A stretch of 64,000 bases of DNA from Pontibacter anaerobius (GTDB taxonomy: Bacteria > Bacteroidota > Bacteroidia > Cytophagales > Hymenobacteraceae), in the NCBI RefSeq assembly GCF_026241195.1, contig NZ_JAPFQO010000010.1, positions 172,043 to 236,042 of the forward strand, read 5' to 3'. This document shows positions 18,711 to 26,995 of the stretch, one piece after another. The notes under the pieces are model-generated. The model was not told the DNA's origin and ran no database searches. It saw only the letters and a program-made list of their open reading frames with translations. The first letter of the stretch is position 1; each line of letters opens with the position of its first letter. The position numbers and the translations under genes are program-made.

Positions 18711-19394
18711 TCACATCCCACCCAACTTATTCTCGGGGTCATCGGGGATGTTAGGGAAGTTCTTCTGGAAGAAGGCGCAGAAGTGGGTGAGGGGGCATTC
18801 CTCGCACTTAGGCCGGCGGGCCAGGCAGATGTAGCGGCCATGAAGTATAAGCCAGTGGTGCGCTTTGGAGATAAGCTCATTCGGAATGTTGGCCACCAGT
18901 TGTTTCTCTACCTCCAGCGGTGTTTTGGCTGTTTTCGTTACCAGCCCCAGGCGCTTGCTTACCCGGAACACGTGCGTATCTACGGCCATGGCTGGCTGGT
19001 TCCAGATAACCGATACGATCACGTTGGCGGTTTTACGGCCCACGCCTGGCAGTTTCACCAGTTCCTCCACGGTGCTGGGCACCTCCCCGTTAAACTGCTC
19101 CACCAGCATCTTGCCCAATCCTGCCAAATGTTTGGCTTTGTTGTTTGGGTAGGAAATGCTTTTGATCAGCGGGAAAATATCCTCAGGCGTAGCGGTGGCA
19201 AGCGCTTCGGCGGTAGGGTAAGCCTCAAAAAGGGCGGGCGTTACCATGTTCACGCGCTTGTCGGTGCACTGGGCGCTTAGCACCACAGCCAAAATAAGCT
19301 CATAGGGGTTGCTGTAAGCCAGCTCTGTCTCCGGCTCCGGAAAGTGTTGGGTAAAGTACTCAATCAGGAGCTTGTAGCGTTCCTTTTTCTGCAT
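18711..19394 (-). CDS. nth: endonuclease III
   Basis: A DNA glycosylase/AP lyase that removes oxidised pyrimidines. It has the helix-hairpin-helix LPGVGRKTANV with the catalytic Lys (about 121), the catalytic Asp in AVDTHVFRV (about 139), and the iron-sulphur ligands C-x6-C-x2-C-x5-C (CLARRPKCEECPLTHFC). The 227-residue length with the ATG at 19394 is typical. The gene lies 20 bases after the small anti-sigma-like gene, so it is probably cotranscribed with the ECF sigma factor; this would couple repair to that regulon. Confidence 0.95.
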   Translation of the reverse strand: MQKKERYKLLIEYFTQHFPEPETELAYSNPYELILAVVLSAQCTDKRVNMVTPALFEAYPTAEALATATPEDIFPLIKSISYPNNKAKHLAGLGKMLVEQFNGEVPSTVEELVKLPGVGRKTANVIVSVIWNQPAMAVDTHVFRVSKRLGLVTKTAKTPLEVEKQLVANIPNELISKAHHWLILHGRYICLARRPKCEECPLTHFCAFFQKNFPNIPDDPENKLGGM

Positions 19395-19414
19395 AAAAAA
19401 AGCTTGCAATCTGG

Positions 19415-19651
19415 TTAGGACTGCAAACTTAAGCTTTTTGAGTAATTTAATATGTTTTGTACCGAGCGTGCGCTGGGCGCTTTGGCAGCCCCGTCGAGGA
19501 GTTGCTGCAGCAAAAGCAGGTCGGAGCAGCCTTCGGCTAACTCGTTGTCTTGCAATAACGCTGATTCCAGTTGCACGCAGGCGTCGTCGGCCAACTCGTC
19601 ATATACATACTGGATCAGTTCATTCTGAGTAGAGGTTTGTATCATACGCAA
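19415..19651 (-). CDS. small anti-sigma-like protein (78 aa)
   Basis: A short acidic helical protein that starts inside the 3' end of the sigma-factor gene (overlap about 32 bases; 26 if the second ATG at 19645 is used). Its pattern, QNELIQYVYDELADDACVQLE then a helix with two Leu-rich turns and GCSDLLLLQQLLDG, resembles the N-terminal anti-sigma domain that normally binds ECF sigma factors. It lacks the His-x3-Cys-x2-Cys zinc motif and any membrane helix. A role as a cytoplasmic sigma partner is inferred from position and pattern; no function is proven. Confidence 0.7.
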   Translation of the reverse strand: MRMIQTSTQNELIQYVYDELADDACVQLESALLQDNELAEGCSDLLLLQQLLDGAAKAPSARSVQNILNYSKSLSLQS

Positions 19652-20222
19652 TATTACTTTTTAGCATCTTTTTCCTGAGGTTGATCAGTGCATAGCGCAT
19701 ACGACCCAGGGCTGTGTTGATGCTCACGCCGGTAGCGTCTGCTATCTCCTGGAAGCTCATTTCTGCGTAGTGGCGCATCATAAGCACTTCCCGCTGCGAC
19801 TGCGGCAGCGTTTGGATAAGCTCGCGTAAACGGGCATGCGTGTCCTCTTTTATCTGCAGCGACTCAGCCGAGTCCTCAGAGAAAGACATGTTGTTAAACA
19901 CGTTGCTGCCGTCTTCCAGCGTGATCACCGGGCTCCTTTTCTCTTTACGGAAATGGTCGATTGCCAGGTTATGTGCAATACGGCATATCCACGAAGAAAA
20001 CTTGCCTTCCTCGTTATAGCGTCCGCCCTTCATGGTGTGGATGGCCTTTATAAAAGCATCCTGCATGAGGTCCTCGGCCGTGTACGAGTCCTTTACAATC
20101 AATAAAATAGTGGTGTAGACTTTGTTTTTGTGCCTGTTTACAAGCTGTTCAAACGCACCTTCATTACCTGCGATGTAGAGTGACACCAATGCAGAGTCGC
20201 TCATCTGGGTAGTTGTATTCAT
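19620..20222 (-). CDS. ECF-type RNA polymerase sigma factor
   Basis: A 200-residue sigma-70 family factor with only regions 2 and 4. Region 2 runs from about residue 14 to 95 (FEQLVNRHKNKVY, then DLMQDAFIKAIHTM and FSSWICRIAHNLAIDHFRKEKR, the -10 recognition part). Region 4 follows a linker (LIQTLPQSQREVLMMRHYAEMSFQEIADATGVSINTALGRMRYAL), the helix-turn-helix reading the -35 element. It overlaps the small anti-sigma-like gene and heads a likely operon ending in nth. The signal it answers is unknown. Confidence 0.94.
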   Translation of the reverse strand: MNTTTQMSDSALVSLYIAGNEGAFEQLVNRHKNKVYTTILLIVKDSYTAEDLMQDAFIKAIHTMKGGRYNEEGKFSSWICRIAHNLAIDHFRKEKRSPVITLEDGSNVFNNMSFSEDSAESLQIKEDTHARLRELIQTLPQSQREVLMMRHYAEMSFQEIADATGVSINTALGRMRYALINLRKKMLKSNIAYDTNLYSE

Positions 20223-20586
20223 CTTAAAGCTACATTAAGTTAACGTAGAGCTTTATATCATATTGTTGCGTTTACTTGTTAAAAAACAGTTTTTATCAGA
20301 AATGTAAATCAAATATATAGAACGCCTTTTGGATGTGCAAGCATAGACGCCGGTATTATTCAAAAAAAGAAGTTGGCCTTATACTTGCTGCCGCCTCAAA
20401 ACGTTGCGCTGCAGGTGCGTAAAATGGTATATACGTAAGCAAAATGAAAGTTATAATGCGATGTGTTAAATTTAGTTTTCCACATATAGAAAAAGACTAT
20501 CTTTTTTTATGCAATTGATTGTAGGCGTGTGATTTATGCTTTTGAAAAAATAGCTAAGGAAGGGCTGGTGCAAGTGTAAAAACAGA
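20223..20586. other. AT-rich intergenic region upstream of sigma gene
   Basis: This gap holds the upstream region of the minus-strand ECF sigma gene. It is AT-rich with one TATACTT word near 20382. I see no RNA gene, repeat copy or convincing promoter. Confidence 0.45.
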
Positions 20587-20625
20587 AAAGGCAGTAGCTG
20601 GTGGTGCTACTGCCTTTCTTTGGGT
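20587..20625 (-). terminator. intrinsic terminator after truncated haemoglobin gene
   Basis: The 12-base arms AAAGGCAGTAGC (20587-20598) and GCTACTGCCTTT (20606-20617) lie just past the stop codon of the minus-strand globin gene. Confidence 0.8.
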
Positions 20626-20641
20626 ATAGGGTATAGGGCTA

Positions 20642-21034
20642 TTATTTGCTTTCAGGTTCCTGGTCCAGTATACTTAGTAGGCCCATTCTCATCTGGAAAA
20701 TGCGGGCTATACTTTTGGCCTTGTGTTTTGCCTCTTCTGCCTTGGTACCTTCAAAAAGCTCTGCGATTGTCTGGATAAACAACACTACCCAGCGCTCAAA
20801 GTGCTCCTGCTGGATGGGCAGGCGTATGTGCTTCGGAAATGGCTGGCCTTTGTAGGCCATACTTCCGAACAGCAGCGAGCTCCAGAAACTGTACATAATA
20901 GGCAGGTGGTGCTGCCAGTTAATTTGGGCAAAGCCGTTAAAAACTGGCGAAAGCAGCTCGTCCTGGTTTACGTGGCCGTAAAAAGTATCTACGAGCAGCT
21001 TTACGTCATCCTCAGTTGTGATATCTTTCTTCAT
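20642..21034 (-). CDS. group III truncated haemoglobin
   Basis: A 130-residue 2-on-2 globin of group III, which binds haem and typically handles oxygen or nitric oxide. Recognisable parts are the B-helix region VDTFYGHVNQDELLSPVF, NWQHHLPIMYSFWSSLLFG, the group-typical GQPFPKHIRLPI, and the probable proximal His in IQQEHFERWVVLF. It is the second gene of a two-gene unit behind a cupin, 7 bases apart, and shares that unit's palindromic operator. A nitric-oxide or low-oxygen role is therefore a reasonable inference. Confidence 0.92.
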   Translation of the reverse strand: MKKDITTEDDVKLLVDTFYGHVNQDELLSPVFNGFAQINWQHHLPIMYSFWSSLLFGSMAYKGQPFPKHIRLPIQQEHFERWVVLFIQTIAELFEGTKAEEAKHKAKSIARIFQMRMGLLSILDQEPESK

Positions 21035-21041
21035 GGGGGTA

Positions 21042-21362
21042 TTACTTTAGCAGCACCATCTTAAAATCAGTTAGTGCCTGCAGGGCGTGCGGTACGTTGG
21101 CAGGTATGCGGTATACTTCCCCGGCCTTCAGGTGGCGCTGCGACTGGTGAATATCGAAAGTGCATTCCCCTTCCAGAATAAGTAGCAGCACGTCTTGGGT
21201 AGTTTTATGCTCTTTTAGCTGCTGCCCCTGCTCAAAGGCAAAAAGTATGGCTTTGAGTTTCTCCCGCTCAAGAAGCACTTTACTCTGAAAGCCTGTGTGG
21301 CTATAAGTAAGCTGGTTCCCCAGTTCTGTAAACTCCTGAAAAGATGGTGGTGTATCTGGCAT
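21042..21362 (-). CDS. small cupin-domain protein
   Basis: A single-domain cupin of 106 residues: a beta-barrel that often binds a metal. Motif 1 is reduced (FEQGQQLKEHKTTQDVLLLILEGECTFDI, with one His and Gln in place of a second His). Motif 2 is GEVYRIPANVPHALQAL, with one His. The sparse ligands make it unclear whether metal is bound. It is the first gene of the operon with a group III truncated haemoglobin. A good palindrome lies 59 bases upstream of its start. Confidence 0.85.
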   Translation of the reverse strand: MPDTPPSFQEFTELGNQLTYSHTGFQSKVLLEREKLKAILFAFEQGQQLKEHKTTQDVLLLILEGECTFDIHQSQRHLKAGEVYRIPANVPHALQALTDFKMVLLK

Positions 21363-21390
21363 GCCTTCTCCTGCAATCTGTTCTAAAATA

Positions 21391-21434
21391 CAAGTTTACG
21401 GAGGCAGGAGCTTCAAAAAAATGACATCCGTCAT
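21391..21434 (-). promoter_or_regulatory. probable Crp/Fnr-type operator and promoter
   Basis: A perfect palindrome ATGAC-N4-GTCAT lies at 21421-21434. On the minus strand the -7-like element TAAACTTG (consensus TAnnTTTG, one mismatch) lies at 21398-21391. This would put the transcription start near 21386 and the palindrome centre about 41 bases upstream, the classical position for class II activation by Crp/Fnr-family regulators. The downstream genes (cupin, group III globin) fit a nitric-oxide or oxygen response. Regulator identity is inferred. Confidence 0.6.
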
Positions 21435-21484
21435 GTATAGACAGCTCAGGCAAAAATAGGTGTGCCGGCTGGGGGTATGGGCAT

Positions 21485-21524
21485 AAAAAATCCTTCGGAA
21501 GAGCTGAGGAATCTTGCGAAGGAT
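21485..21524 (-). terminator. intrinsic terminator
   Basis: The arms ATCCTTCG (21490-21497) and CGAAGGAT (21517-21524) are followed on the minus strand by six T residues, downstream of the 112-residue gene. Confidence 0.8.
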
Positions 21525-21552
21525 AGTCTTAAAAACAGTTTTATGCCGAATA

Positions 21553-21891
21553 CTACTTTCTGCTGTAGCCCTTCAGGCGGTTCAGGATGAGTAGCAGGCG
21601 GCGGTTAATCTCGCGCTCTTCTATAGGGTGGCATTGCGCAGAGATATCGCATGGTTTTTTGAGCTTGGCCTCTACGGCCTTCAGGTGGTCCAGGTAGCAC
21701 TCCAACGTGGTGCAGGAAATATTTTGCAGCATTTCTTCCTCCGCCTCATTCTCCTTTTTATACTTCAGGTTGATGGCCTTGGCGATTTCTGAGTTAATAT
21801 ATTTCGTTACTGCGTCATCGGTTGTGAGTTCCTGCTGGTACACCTTCCGCTCAATGTTCTCCAACAAATTTCTGATGTCCAGTACTTGCAT
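21553..21891 (-). CDS. hypothetical helical protein (112 aa)
   Basis: I do not recognise this protein. It is soluble, mostly helical, and rich in Glu, Lys and Leu, with no signal peptide or membrane segment. It contains three cysteines (ISCTTLEC and CDISAQC, four in total with spacing C-x5-C and C-x5-C), which could bind a metal or form disulphides; this is an observation only. It has its own terminator and no obvious operon partner. Confidence 0.65.
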   Translation of the reverse strand: MQVLDIRNLLENIERKVYQQELTTDDAVTKYINSEIAKAINLKYKKENEAEEEMLQNISCTTLECYLDHLKAVEAKLKKPCDISAQCHPIEEREINRRLLLILNRLKGYSRK

Positions 21892-22321
21892 GGAATAGTG
21901 TCTTTAAAAGATGAAAAAATAATTTTAAGAACGTCTTATAAGCCTAAAGGTACGAACCTGTAGGGCAAGCGTTGGCTTGGAAAAGTATAGTTTACAATTT
22001 CATAATACCAGAGCCTCTCTTTTAACAGAGTGGTGGTAATTTTGTTACATATGGGCTAATATGCCACGCAGCGGCGCCTCTAGGTGCGTAATGCCCAAAA
22101 CTAAAAATAGGTAAATGTTTATACTACGATAAACAAAGCATAGTTGCAGAAACAGAAGGATATTTAGTAAATATTTTGGATGTTATTGATTTATAGGGAG
22201 AAAGCGGATTCTGGGAGGTGCCAATGCTTGAAAATTAAAAGCCGGGAAGGGATGGTAACCCCCGCAGTAGCGGTTAAATAAGTATAAGGCGGTAGCTGGT
22301 AAAGGGGTGGTGGGTGTAAAA
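21892..22321. other. intergenic region, no gene recognised
   Basis: The gap between the 112-residue gene and the bTHX terminator palindrome holds scattered AGTATA words (near 21983, 22122 and 22280). I see no RNA gene or repeat copy. Confidence 0.4.
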
Positions 22322-22375
22322 GTGCAAAATCGCCCTGCCCGGTTTTCTCTCAACCATGGCAGGGCGATTTTGCAC
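22322..22375 (-). terminator. 18-base perfect inverted repeat after bTHX gene
   Basis: The arms GTGCAAAATCGCCCTGCC (22322-22339) and its exact complement (22358-22375) enclose an 18-base loop. The position just past the bTHX stop suggests a terminator, although the T-run (ATTTT) is inside the stem rather than after it. Confidence 0.65.
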
Positions 22376-22388
22376 AATGCCGGCGCGC

Positions 22389-22514
22389 TTACGCAGAGGC
22401 GGCCTCTTTGCCGGTTGGCTTCATTTTAAGGTTATAGCCTTTGCGGGTCCGTTTCTTGCCGTAAGTGCCCTTGGTAATCTTTCCTTTCCTCGATTTTTTA
22501 TCGCCTTTTCCCAT
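22389..22514 (-). CDS. 30S ribosomal protein bTHX
   Basis: A 41-residue basic protein (MGKGDKKSRKGKITKGTYGKKR...) matching the THX family of small-subunit ribosomal proteins, which sits in the head of the 30S particle. The start is ATG at 22514-22512 and the stop is at 22391-22389. It is monocistronic, with a long perfect inverted repeat right after it. Confidence 0.88.
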   Translation of the reverse strand: MGKGDKKSRKGKITKGTYGKKRTRKGYNLKMKPTGKEAASA

Positions 22515-22616
22515 AGTACAACGAATTTTTAAGTTCAGTATGAAAGTATAAAACCCTACGTGCCGGCCGCAGGCAAAGGTTGCCCTGCAGCTTTGAATGC
22601 GTTGGGTGCAGCCCCG

Positions 22617-23630
22617 TTACTCCAGCACCACCCGCTGCCGCACTACCTCCTGGCCAACCTCCGCCGAAAGTATAAATATCCCGCGCAGGTTCTTCAGTTG
22701 TTGCTGCGTAAGCTGTAGTTGCTCGTCATCTTCGCGCATGGTTTGCTCAAATACCACACGTCCGGTAAGGTCCTGCAGTTGCACTCGTACCTGCTGGCCC
22801 GGGGCGGTGGATGTTATATTTAACTGGCAGTCGCCGTTTAGGCATGGGTTTGGCAGCATTTGTACTTGCAGCGGTTTAGCCTCCGCGGCGGTTACAGCCA
22901 CTACTTTGGAGTATTCATACCTGCCGTCAAAATCTACCTGCTTCAGTCGGTAATAGTTCAGGCCCGGGAATGGGTGTTTATCGAAGTACTTATAGGAGAG
23001 GGCTACAGAAGAATTGCCGTTGCCTGCTACTTTGCCTAGATGTTCGAAAGCTTTGCCGTCGGTGCTGCGCTCTACTTCAAAGTGGCTGTTGTTCTGCTCA
23101 CTGGCAGTTTCCCACTCCAGGCTAACGCCACTTTGCGCCGCTTTGCCTTCAAACCGGGATAGCTCCACGGGTAACGGGGTGATCTCACCACATTCGGCAT
23201 CCTCCGGCAACTCTAGGTCAATTGGTAAGTTCTGCTGCCCAGGCTCTTCGTATTCAACAGTCATTGTCAAAACCCCGCCTTGTGCATCAAAGCTATTGGC
23301 GTTCACCTCAATAACGGCAGAGCCGAATATTTCCTCTTCGTCGCCTATTTCTATAATGCCTGTGTTGCCAAAAGAGGGTTCGAACCTGATGCGCTCTATA
23401 GCGGGGCAGTTGTTTTCGCCGCCTTGTATAATGTTGTAGTCTACGGAGATAAAGTACTTGTCTGGGTTGCCTTCCACAAACTCAATATTCACATAGCCAA
23501 TAGAAATACAGTCACCATCAGTGTAGTTGCACTCCACAGGCTCATCATCTTGGGCTAAGGTTGCAAAAGGTATAAAGCCGAAAGCCAGCAGGCAGAAGAG
23601 GAAAAGTATAGAAGTAAAATATTTTTTCAT
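22617..23630 (-). CDS. secreted protein with T9SS C-terminal sorting domain
   Basis: A 337-residue exported protein. The signal peptide ends near FATLAQ (residue ~27). The middle contains a fibronectin/Ig-like segment typical of Bacteroidota surface proteins (LPVELSRFEGKAAQSGVSLEWETASEQNNSHFEVERS, then NYYRLKQVDFDGRYEYSKVV). The last ~85 residues look like a type A T9SS sorting domain (VQMLPNPCLNG, LQDLTGRVVFEQ, GIFILSAEVGQEVVRQRVVLE). It should be exported across the outer membrane by the gliding-linked T9SS. The N-terminal domain (residues 28-150) is unknown. Confidence 0.85.
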   Translation of the reverse strand: MKKYFTSILFLFCLLAFGFIPFATLAQDDEPVECNYTDGDCISIGYVNIEFVEGNPDKYFISVDYNIIQGGENNCPAIERIRFEPSFGNTGIIEIGDEEEIFGSAVIEVNANSFDAQGGVLTMTVEYEEPGQQNLPIDLELPEDAECGEITPLPVELSRFEGKAAQSGVSLEWETASEQNNSHFEVERSTDGKAFEHLGKVAGNGNSSVALSYKYFDKHPFPGLNYYRLKQVDFDGRYEYSKVVAVTAAEAKPLQVQMLPNPCLNGDCQLNITSTAPGQQVRVQLQDLTGRVVFEQTMREDDEQLQLTQQQLKNLRGIFILSAEVGQEVVRQRVVLE

Positions 23631-24047
23631 GACGGAGGGTAATTTGAATTAAGGAATCTGGCTCAGCAGGAAACGTACCCGATGTTTGGGGTAAACGAAG
23701 AGTTGTAGCGGCCATGAAGGGTGGCATAGCAGGCCTGTTGGCGGCAGCGCCGCCAAGGGTGATTTCTGTATAGTTATGTACGGGTTAGCAAGGGGCGGGA
23801 GTAGCCCAGAAAGCTAATTTTAGTAAAGCCCCCAAAAAATCTTGTGAACCTCTGCAAACGGGGCAAAAGACTAAAGTATGAGCAACGCTGTTTTCTGTGA
23901 ACTTGCAGGGAGGGCAGTCGCCTGAGCTTCAACTGTAACAAAGGCCTTCAAAAAGCGGTTATCTATTCGTATCTTTACAAATTGAAATTTCGCTTAAAAC
24001 AGCCTCCTAAACGGCCACTTATACTTGCCGGAGAGGCTCACTGATAT
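23631..24047. other. intergenic region between divergent genes
   Basis: This gap separates the T9SS cargo gene from uvrA. It contains a small hairpin (GGCGGCAGCGCCGCC near 23739) and a promoter-like TATCTTTA at 23970-23977, 71 bases before uvrA. I see nothing else. Confidence 0.45.
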
Positions 24048-26855
24048 ATGGTAAACATAACTGAAGATAAACTGGACGAACTTGATGCGCGCCAGCACAT
24101 TATAATTAAGGGTGCCCGGGTACATAACCTCAAAAACCTGAGTGTGGCGCTGCCCCGCAACAAGTTTATCGTCATTACGGGGCTGTCAGGGTCAGGTAAA
24201 TCGTCGTTGGCTTTTGATACCCTGTATGCCGAGGGGCAGCGCATGTACGTGGAGAGCCTGAGCTCCTACGCGCGCCAGTTCCTGGGCCGTATGGATAAGC
24301 CCGATGTAGACTACATCAAAGGCATCAGCCCGGCCATCGCCATCGAGCAGAAGGTAAGTATAAAGAACAACCGCTCTACCGTTGGCACCAGCACCGAGAT
24401 CTACGATTACCTGAAGTTGCTTTACGCCCGCATCGGCAAAACCTACTCGCCTGTATCGGGGGAGGTGGTGCAGAAAGATTCTGTGGCCGATGTGGTAGAC
24501 TTTATTTTCTCGTTGGAGGATGAGGCCCGGGTGATGATTCTGGCGCCGCTGCACCAGCACAAGGAGCGCACACTAGCCAAAGAACTGGATCTGCTGCTGC
24601 AGAAAGGTTATTCGCGCCTGTACGCTGATGGGCAGGTATACTTTATAGAGGAGCTGCTGGAGGAGAAGAAGCCGAAGCTGGGCAAAGAGATTTTTATACT
24701 TGTAGACCGCGCCGTGATCTACAAAAATGACGAGGATCTGCAGTTTCGTATTGCTGACTCGGTGCAGACTGCCTTTTTTGAGGGCCACGGCGAGTGCCGC
24801 GTAAAGTATGGCAACGAGGAAGAGCGGGTGTTTTCGGATAGGTTTGAGTTGGACGGGATGGTGTTCGAGGAGCCGTCGGTTAACTTCTTCAGCTTCAACA
24901 ACCCCTACGGCGCCTGCCAGACCTGCGAGGGCTTCGGCAGCGTGCTCGGCATCGACCCGGACCTGGTGATCCCGGACAAGAGCCTAACGGTGTACGAGGG
25001 AGCCATCGCCCCGTGGCGAAGCGATAAGATGAACGAATGGCTACAGCCGCTGCTCAAGAACGGTATCCGTTTCGATTTCCCGATCCACAGGCCATACAAC
25101 GAGCTGACGGAGGCCGAGCAGGAGCTGCTCTGGACAGGCAACAAGTATTTCTCCGGGCTCAACGCCTTCTTTAAAGAGATACAGTCGCAGACGCACAAGA
25201 TACAGTACCGCGTGATGCTGTCGCGCTACCGTGGCCGTACCACCTGCCCCGACTGCAAGGGCTCGCGTTTGCGCAAAGATGCCAGTTACGTAAAAGTGGG
25301 CGGCAAAAGTATAACCGACCTTGTGCTGATGCCGATTACGCAGGTGCTGCCGTTTTTCCGCGACCTTCAGCTGACGGAGCATGAGCAAAACGTGTCCGAG
25401 CGACTAGTAACGGAGGTGACGAACCGCTTAGGCTACCTGGAGCGCGTGGGGCTGGGCTACCTGACACTGAACCGCCTCTCCAATACATTATCCGGCGGCG
25501 AGAGCCAGCGCATTAACCTGGCTACTTCGTTGGGTAGTGCCCTGGTGGGCTCCATGTATATCCTAGACGAGCCAAGTATAGGCTTGCACCCGAAGGATTC
25601 CGAGCAACTGATTGGCGTGTTGCGCTCGCTGCAGCAGCTGGGTAATACCGTAATTGTGGTGGAGCACGAGGAGGAGATGATGCGCGCTGCAGACCAATTA
25701 ATAGATATCGGCCCGGAGGCTGGGTCGGGTGGCGGCAACCTGATGTTCCAGGGCTCTTTTGAAGAAATGGCGAAATCAGGGGATACCTATACCGGCCGCT
25801 ACCTGAGTGGCAGGATGGAGGTGCCGGTGCCAACGCAGCGCCGTAAATGGCGCAATGCCATCGAGCTGATCGGGGCTCGGGAAAATAACCTCAAAAGCCT
25901 GAGTGTGAAGATTCCGCTCGGTATCATGACGGTGGTAACAGGCGTGAGCGGCTCCGGTAAATCTACCCTGATCAAGAAGATTCTGGCTCCGGCTATGCAG
26001 AAGCTGCACGGCGCTACTGCCGAGGCAACCGGAAAGTTCGATAAGCTGGCCGGCGACTACAGCAAGATTGAGCACGTGGAGTTTGTGGACCAGAATCCCA
26101 TCGGCAAGTCGTCGCGCTCTAACCCGGTAACATACGTGAAGGCGTATGATGCCATACGAAGCCTGTATGCTGATCAGCCTGTAGCCAAAGCGCGCGGGTT
26201 TAAGCCATCGCACTTCTCGTTTAACATAGAGGGTGGCCGCTGCGAAGTATGCCAGGGCGAAGGACAGGTGAAGATAGAGATGCAGTTCATGGCCGATATC
26301 TACCTGACCTGCGACAGCTGTCACGGGCAGCGTTTCAAGCAGGATGTGCTGGATGTAAAGTATAAGGATAAGAGCATCTCGGATGTGCTGGACATGACCA
26401 TTGCCGACAGTATCGACTTCTTTGCCGACCAACCAAAGATCATTGAGAAGCTGAGGCCGCTGAACGAGGTGGGGCTGGGGTATATCCGACTGGGGCAGTC
26501 GAGCAATACGCTTTCTGGCGGGGAGGCGCAGCGGGTGAAGCTGGCGTCGTTCCTGACGAAGGGGGCGCAGCCACACCAAAGCGACATCCTCTTTATCTTC
26601 GATGAGCCGAGCACCGGCCTGCACTTCCACGACATAAGCAAATTGCTCACCTCCATTAACGCGCTCATCGAGAACGGCAACACCGTGGTGATCATCGAGC
26701 ACAACATGGATATCATAAAATCCGCTGACTGGATCATAGACCTTGGCCCGGAGGGAGGTATAAACGGAGGGCACTTGCTGTTTGAAGGTACGCCAGAGGA
26801 GATGGCGAAGCTGGAGGATAACCATACGGCTAGGTTCCTGAAGGAAAGGCTCTAA
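24048..26855 (+). CDS. uvrA: excinuclease ABC subunit A
   Basis: UvrA is the ATPase that finds bulky DNA lesions for nucleotide excision repair. It has two ABC modules. The first has Walker A GLSGSGKSS (about 45-53) and signature NTLSGGESQR. The second has Walker A GVSGSGKST and signature NTLSGGEAQR, with Walker B IFDEPSTGLH. Three Zn-binding spots are visible: CQTCEGFG, CPDCKGSR, and CEVCQGEG with CDSCHGQ. The 935-residue length is normal. Several Ser-Ile pairs (VSIKN, KSIT, EPSIG) are written AGT-ATA, the local repeated word. Confidence 0.98.
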   Translation: MVNITEDKLDELDARQHIIIKGARVHNLKNLSVALPRNKFIVITGLSGSGKSSLAFDTLYAEGQRMYVESLSSYARQFLGRMDKPDVDYIKGISPAIAIEQKVSIKNNRSTVGTSTEIYDYLKLLYARIGKTYSPVSGEVVQKDSVADVVDFIFSLEDEARVMILAPLHQHKERTLAKELDLLLQKGYSRLYADGQVYFIEELLEEKKPKLGKEIFILVDRAVIYKNDEDLQFRIADSVQTAFFEGHGECRVKYGNEEERVFSDRFELDGMVFEEPSVNFFSFNNPYGACQTCEGFGSVLGIDPDLVIPDKSLTVYEGAIAPWRSDKMNEWLQPLLKNGIRFDFPIHRPYNELTEAEQELLWTGNKYFSGLNAFFKEIQSQTHKIQYRVMLSRYRGRTTCPDCKGSRLRKDASYVKVGGKSITDLVLMPITQVLPFFRDLQLTEHEQNVSERLVTEVTNRLGYLERVGLGYLTLNRLSNTLSGGESQRINLATSLGSALVGSMYILDEPSIGLHPKDSEQLIGVLRSLQQLGNTVIVVEHEEEMMRAADQLIDIGPEAGSGGGNLMFQGSFEEMAKSGDTYTGRYLSGRMEVPVPTQRRKWRNAIELIGARENNLKSLSVKIPLGIMTVVTGVSGSGKSTLIKKILAPAMQKLHGATAEATGKFDKLAGDYSKIEHVEFVDQNPIGKSSRSNPVTYVKAYDAIRSLYADQPVAKARGFKPSHFSFNIEGGRCEVCQGEGQVKIEMQFMADIYLTCDSCHGQRFKQDVLDVKYKDKSISDVLDMTIADSIDFFADQPKIIEKLRPLNEVGLGYIRLGQSSNTLSGGEAQRVKLASFLTKGAQPHQSDILFIFDEPSTGLHFHDISKLLTSINALIENGNTVVIIEHNMDIIKSADWIIDLGPEGGINGGHLLFEGTPEEMAKLEDNHTARFLKERL

Positions 26856-26875
26856 GTGAAGTAAAGTATAAGTAT

Positions 26876-26911
26876 AAAGCCGCTGCAAGTATAACTGCAG
26901 CGGCTTTTTTG
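26876..26911 (+). terminator. intrinsic terminator of uvrA with AGTATA loop
   Basis: The stem AAAGCCGCTGCA / TGCAGCGGCTTT is followed by TTTTTT. Its loop is AGTATAAC, i.e. a copy of the dispersed word, and two more copies precede the stem. Confidence 0.9.
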
Positions 26912-26922
26912 TTGTGTCAAAT

Positions 26923-26995
26923 CCAACCACCTCTAATCCCTCCGAGGAGGGGAACTTTTCCATGAACGATTACATCCTCCTGCCCCCTTTGAAGG
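26923..26995 (+). repeat. repeat unit B, left part, interrupted by IS
   Basis: A first B unit (CCAACCACCTCTAATCCCTCC then GAGGAGGGG) is followed by the left half of a second B unit, CCTCCTGCCCCCTTTGAAGG. The second palindrome resumes after the insertion sequence at 28152 (CCTTCGAAGGAGG). Removing the IS and one 10-base duplicate restores CCCCCTTTGAAGGAGG. Confidence 0.75.

Noticed and set aside
22183..22377. 64-codon minus frame next to bTHX
   Set aside because: It overlaps the 18-base inverted repeat and ends at it; no family pattern.
23380..23410. GGTTCGAACC, T-loop-like sequence suggesting a tRNA
   Set aside because: It lies inside a coding frame with no matching acceptor or anticodon stems.
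25776..26963. Minus-strand frame of 395 codons opposite uvrA
   Set aside because: Antisense shadow of a clear uvrA gene in a G/C-rich region.
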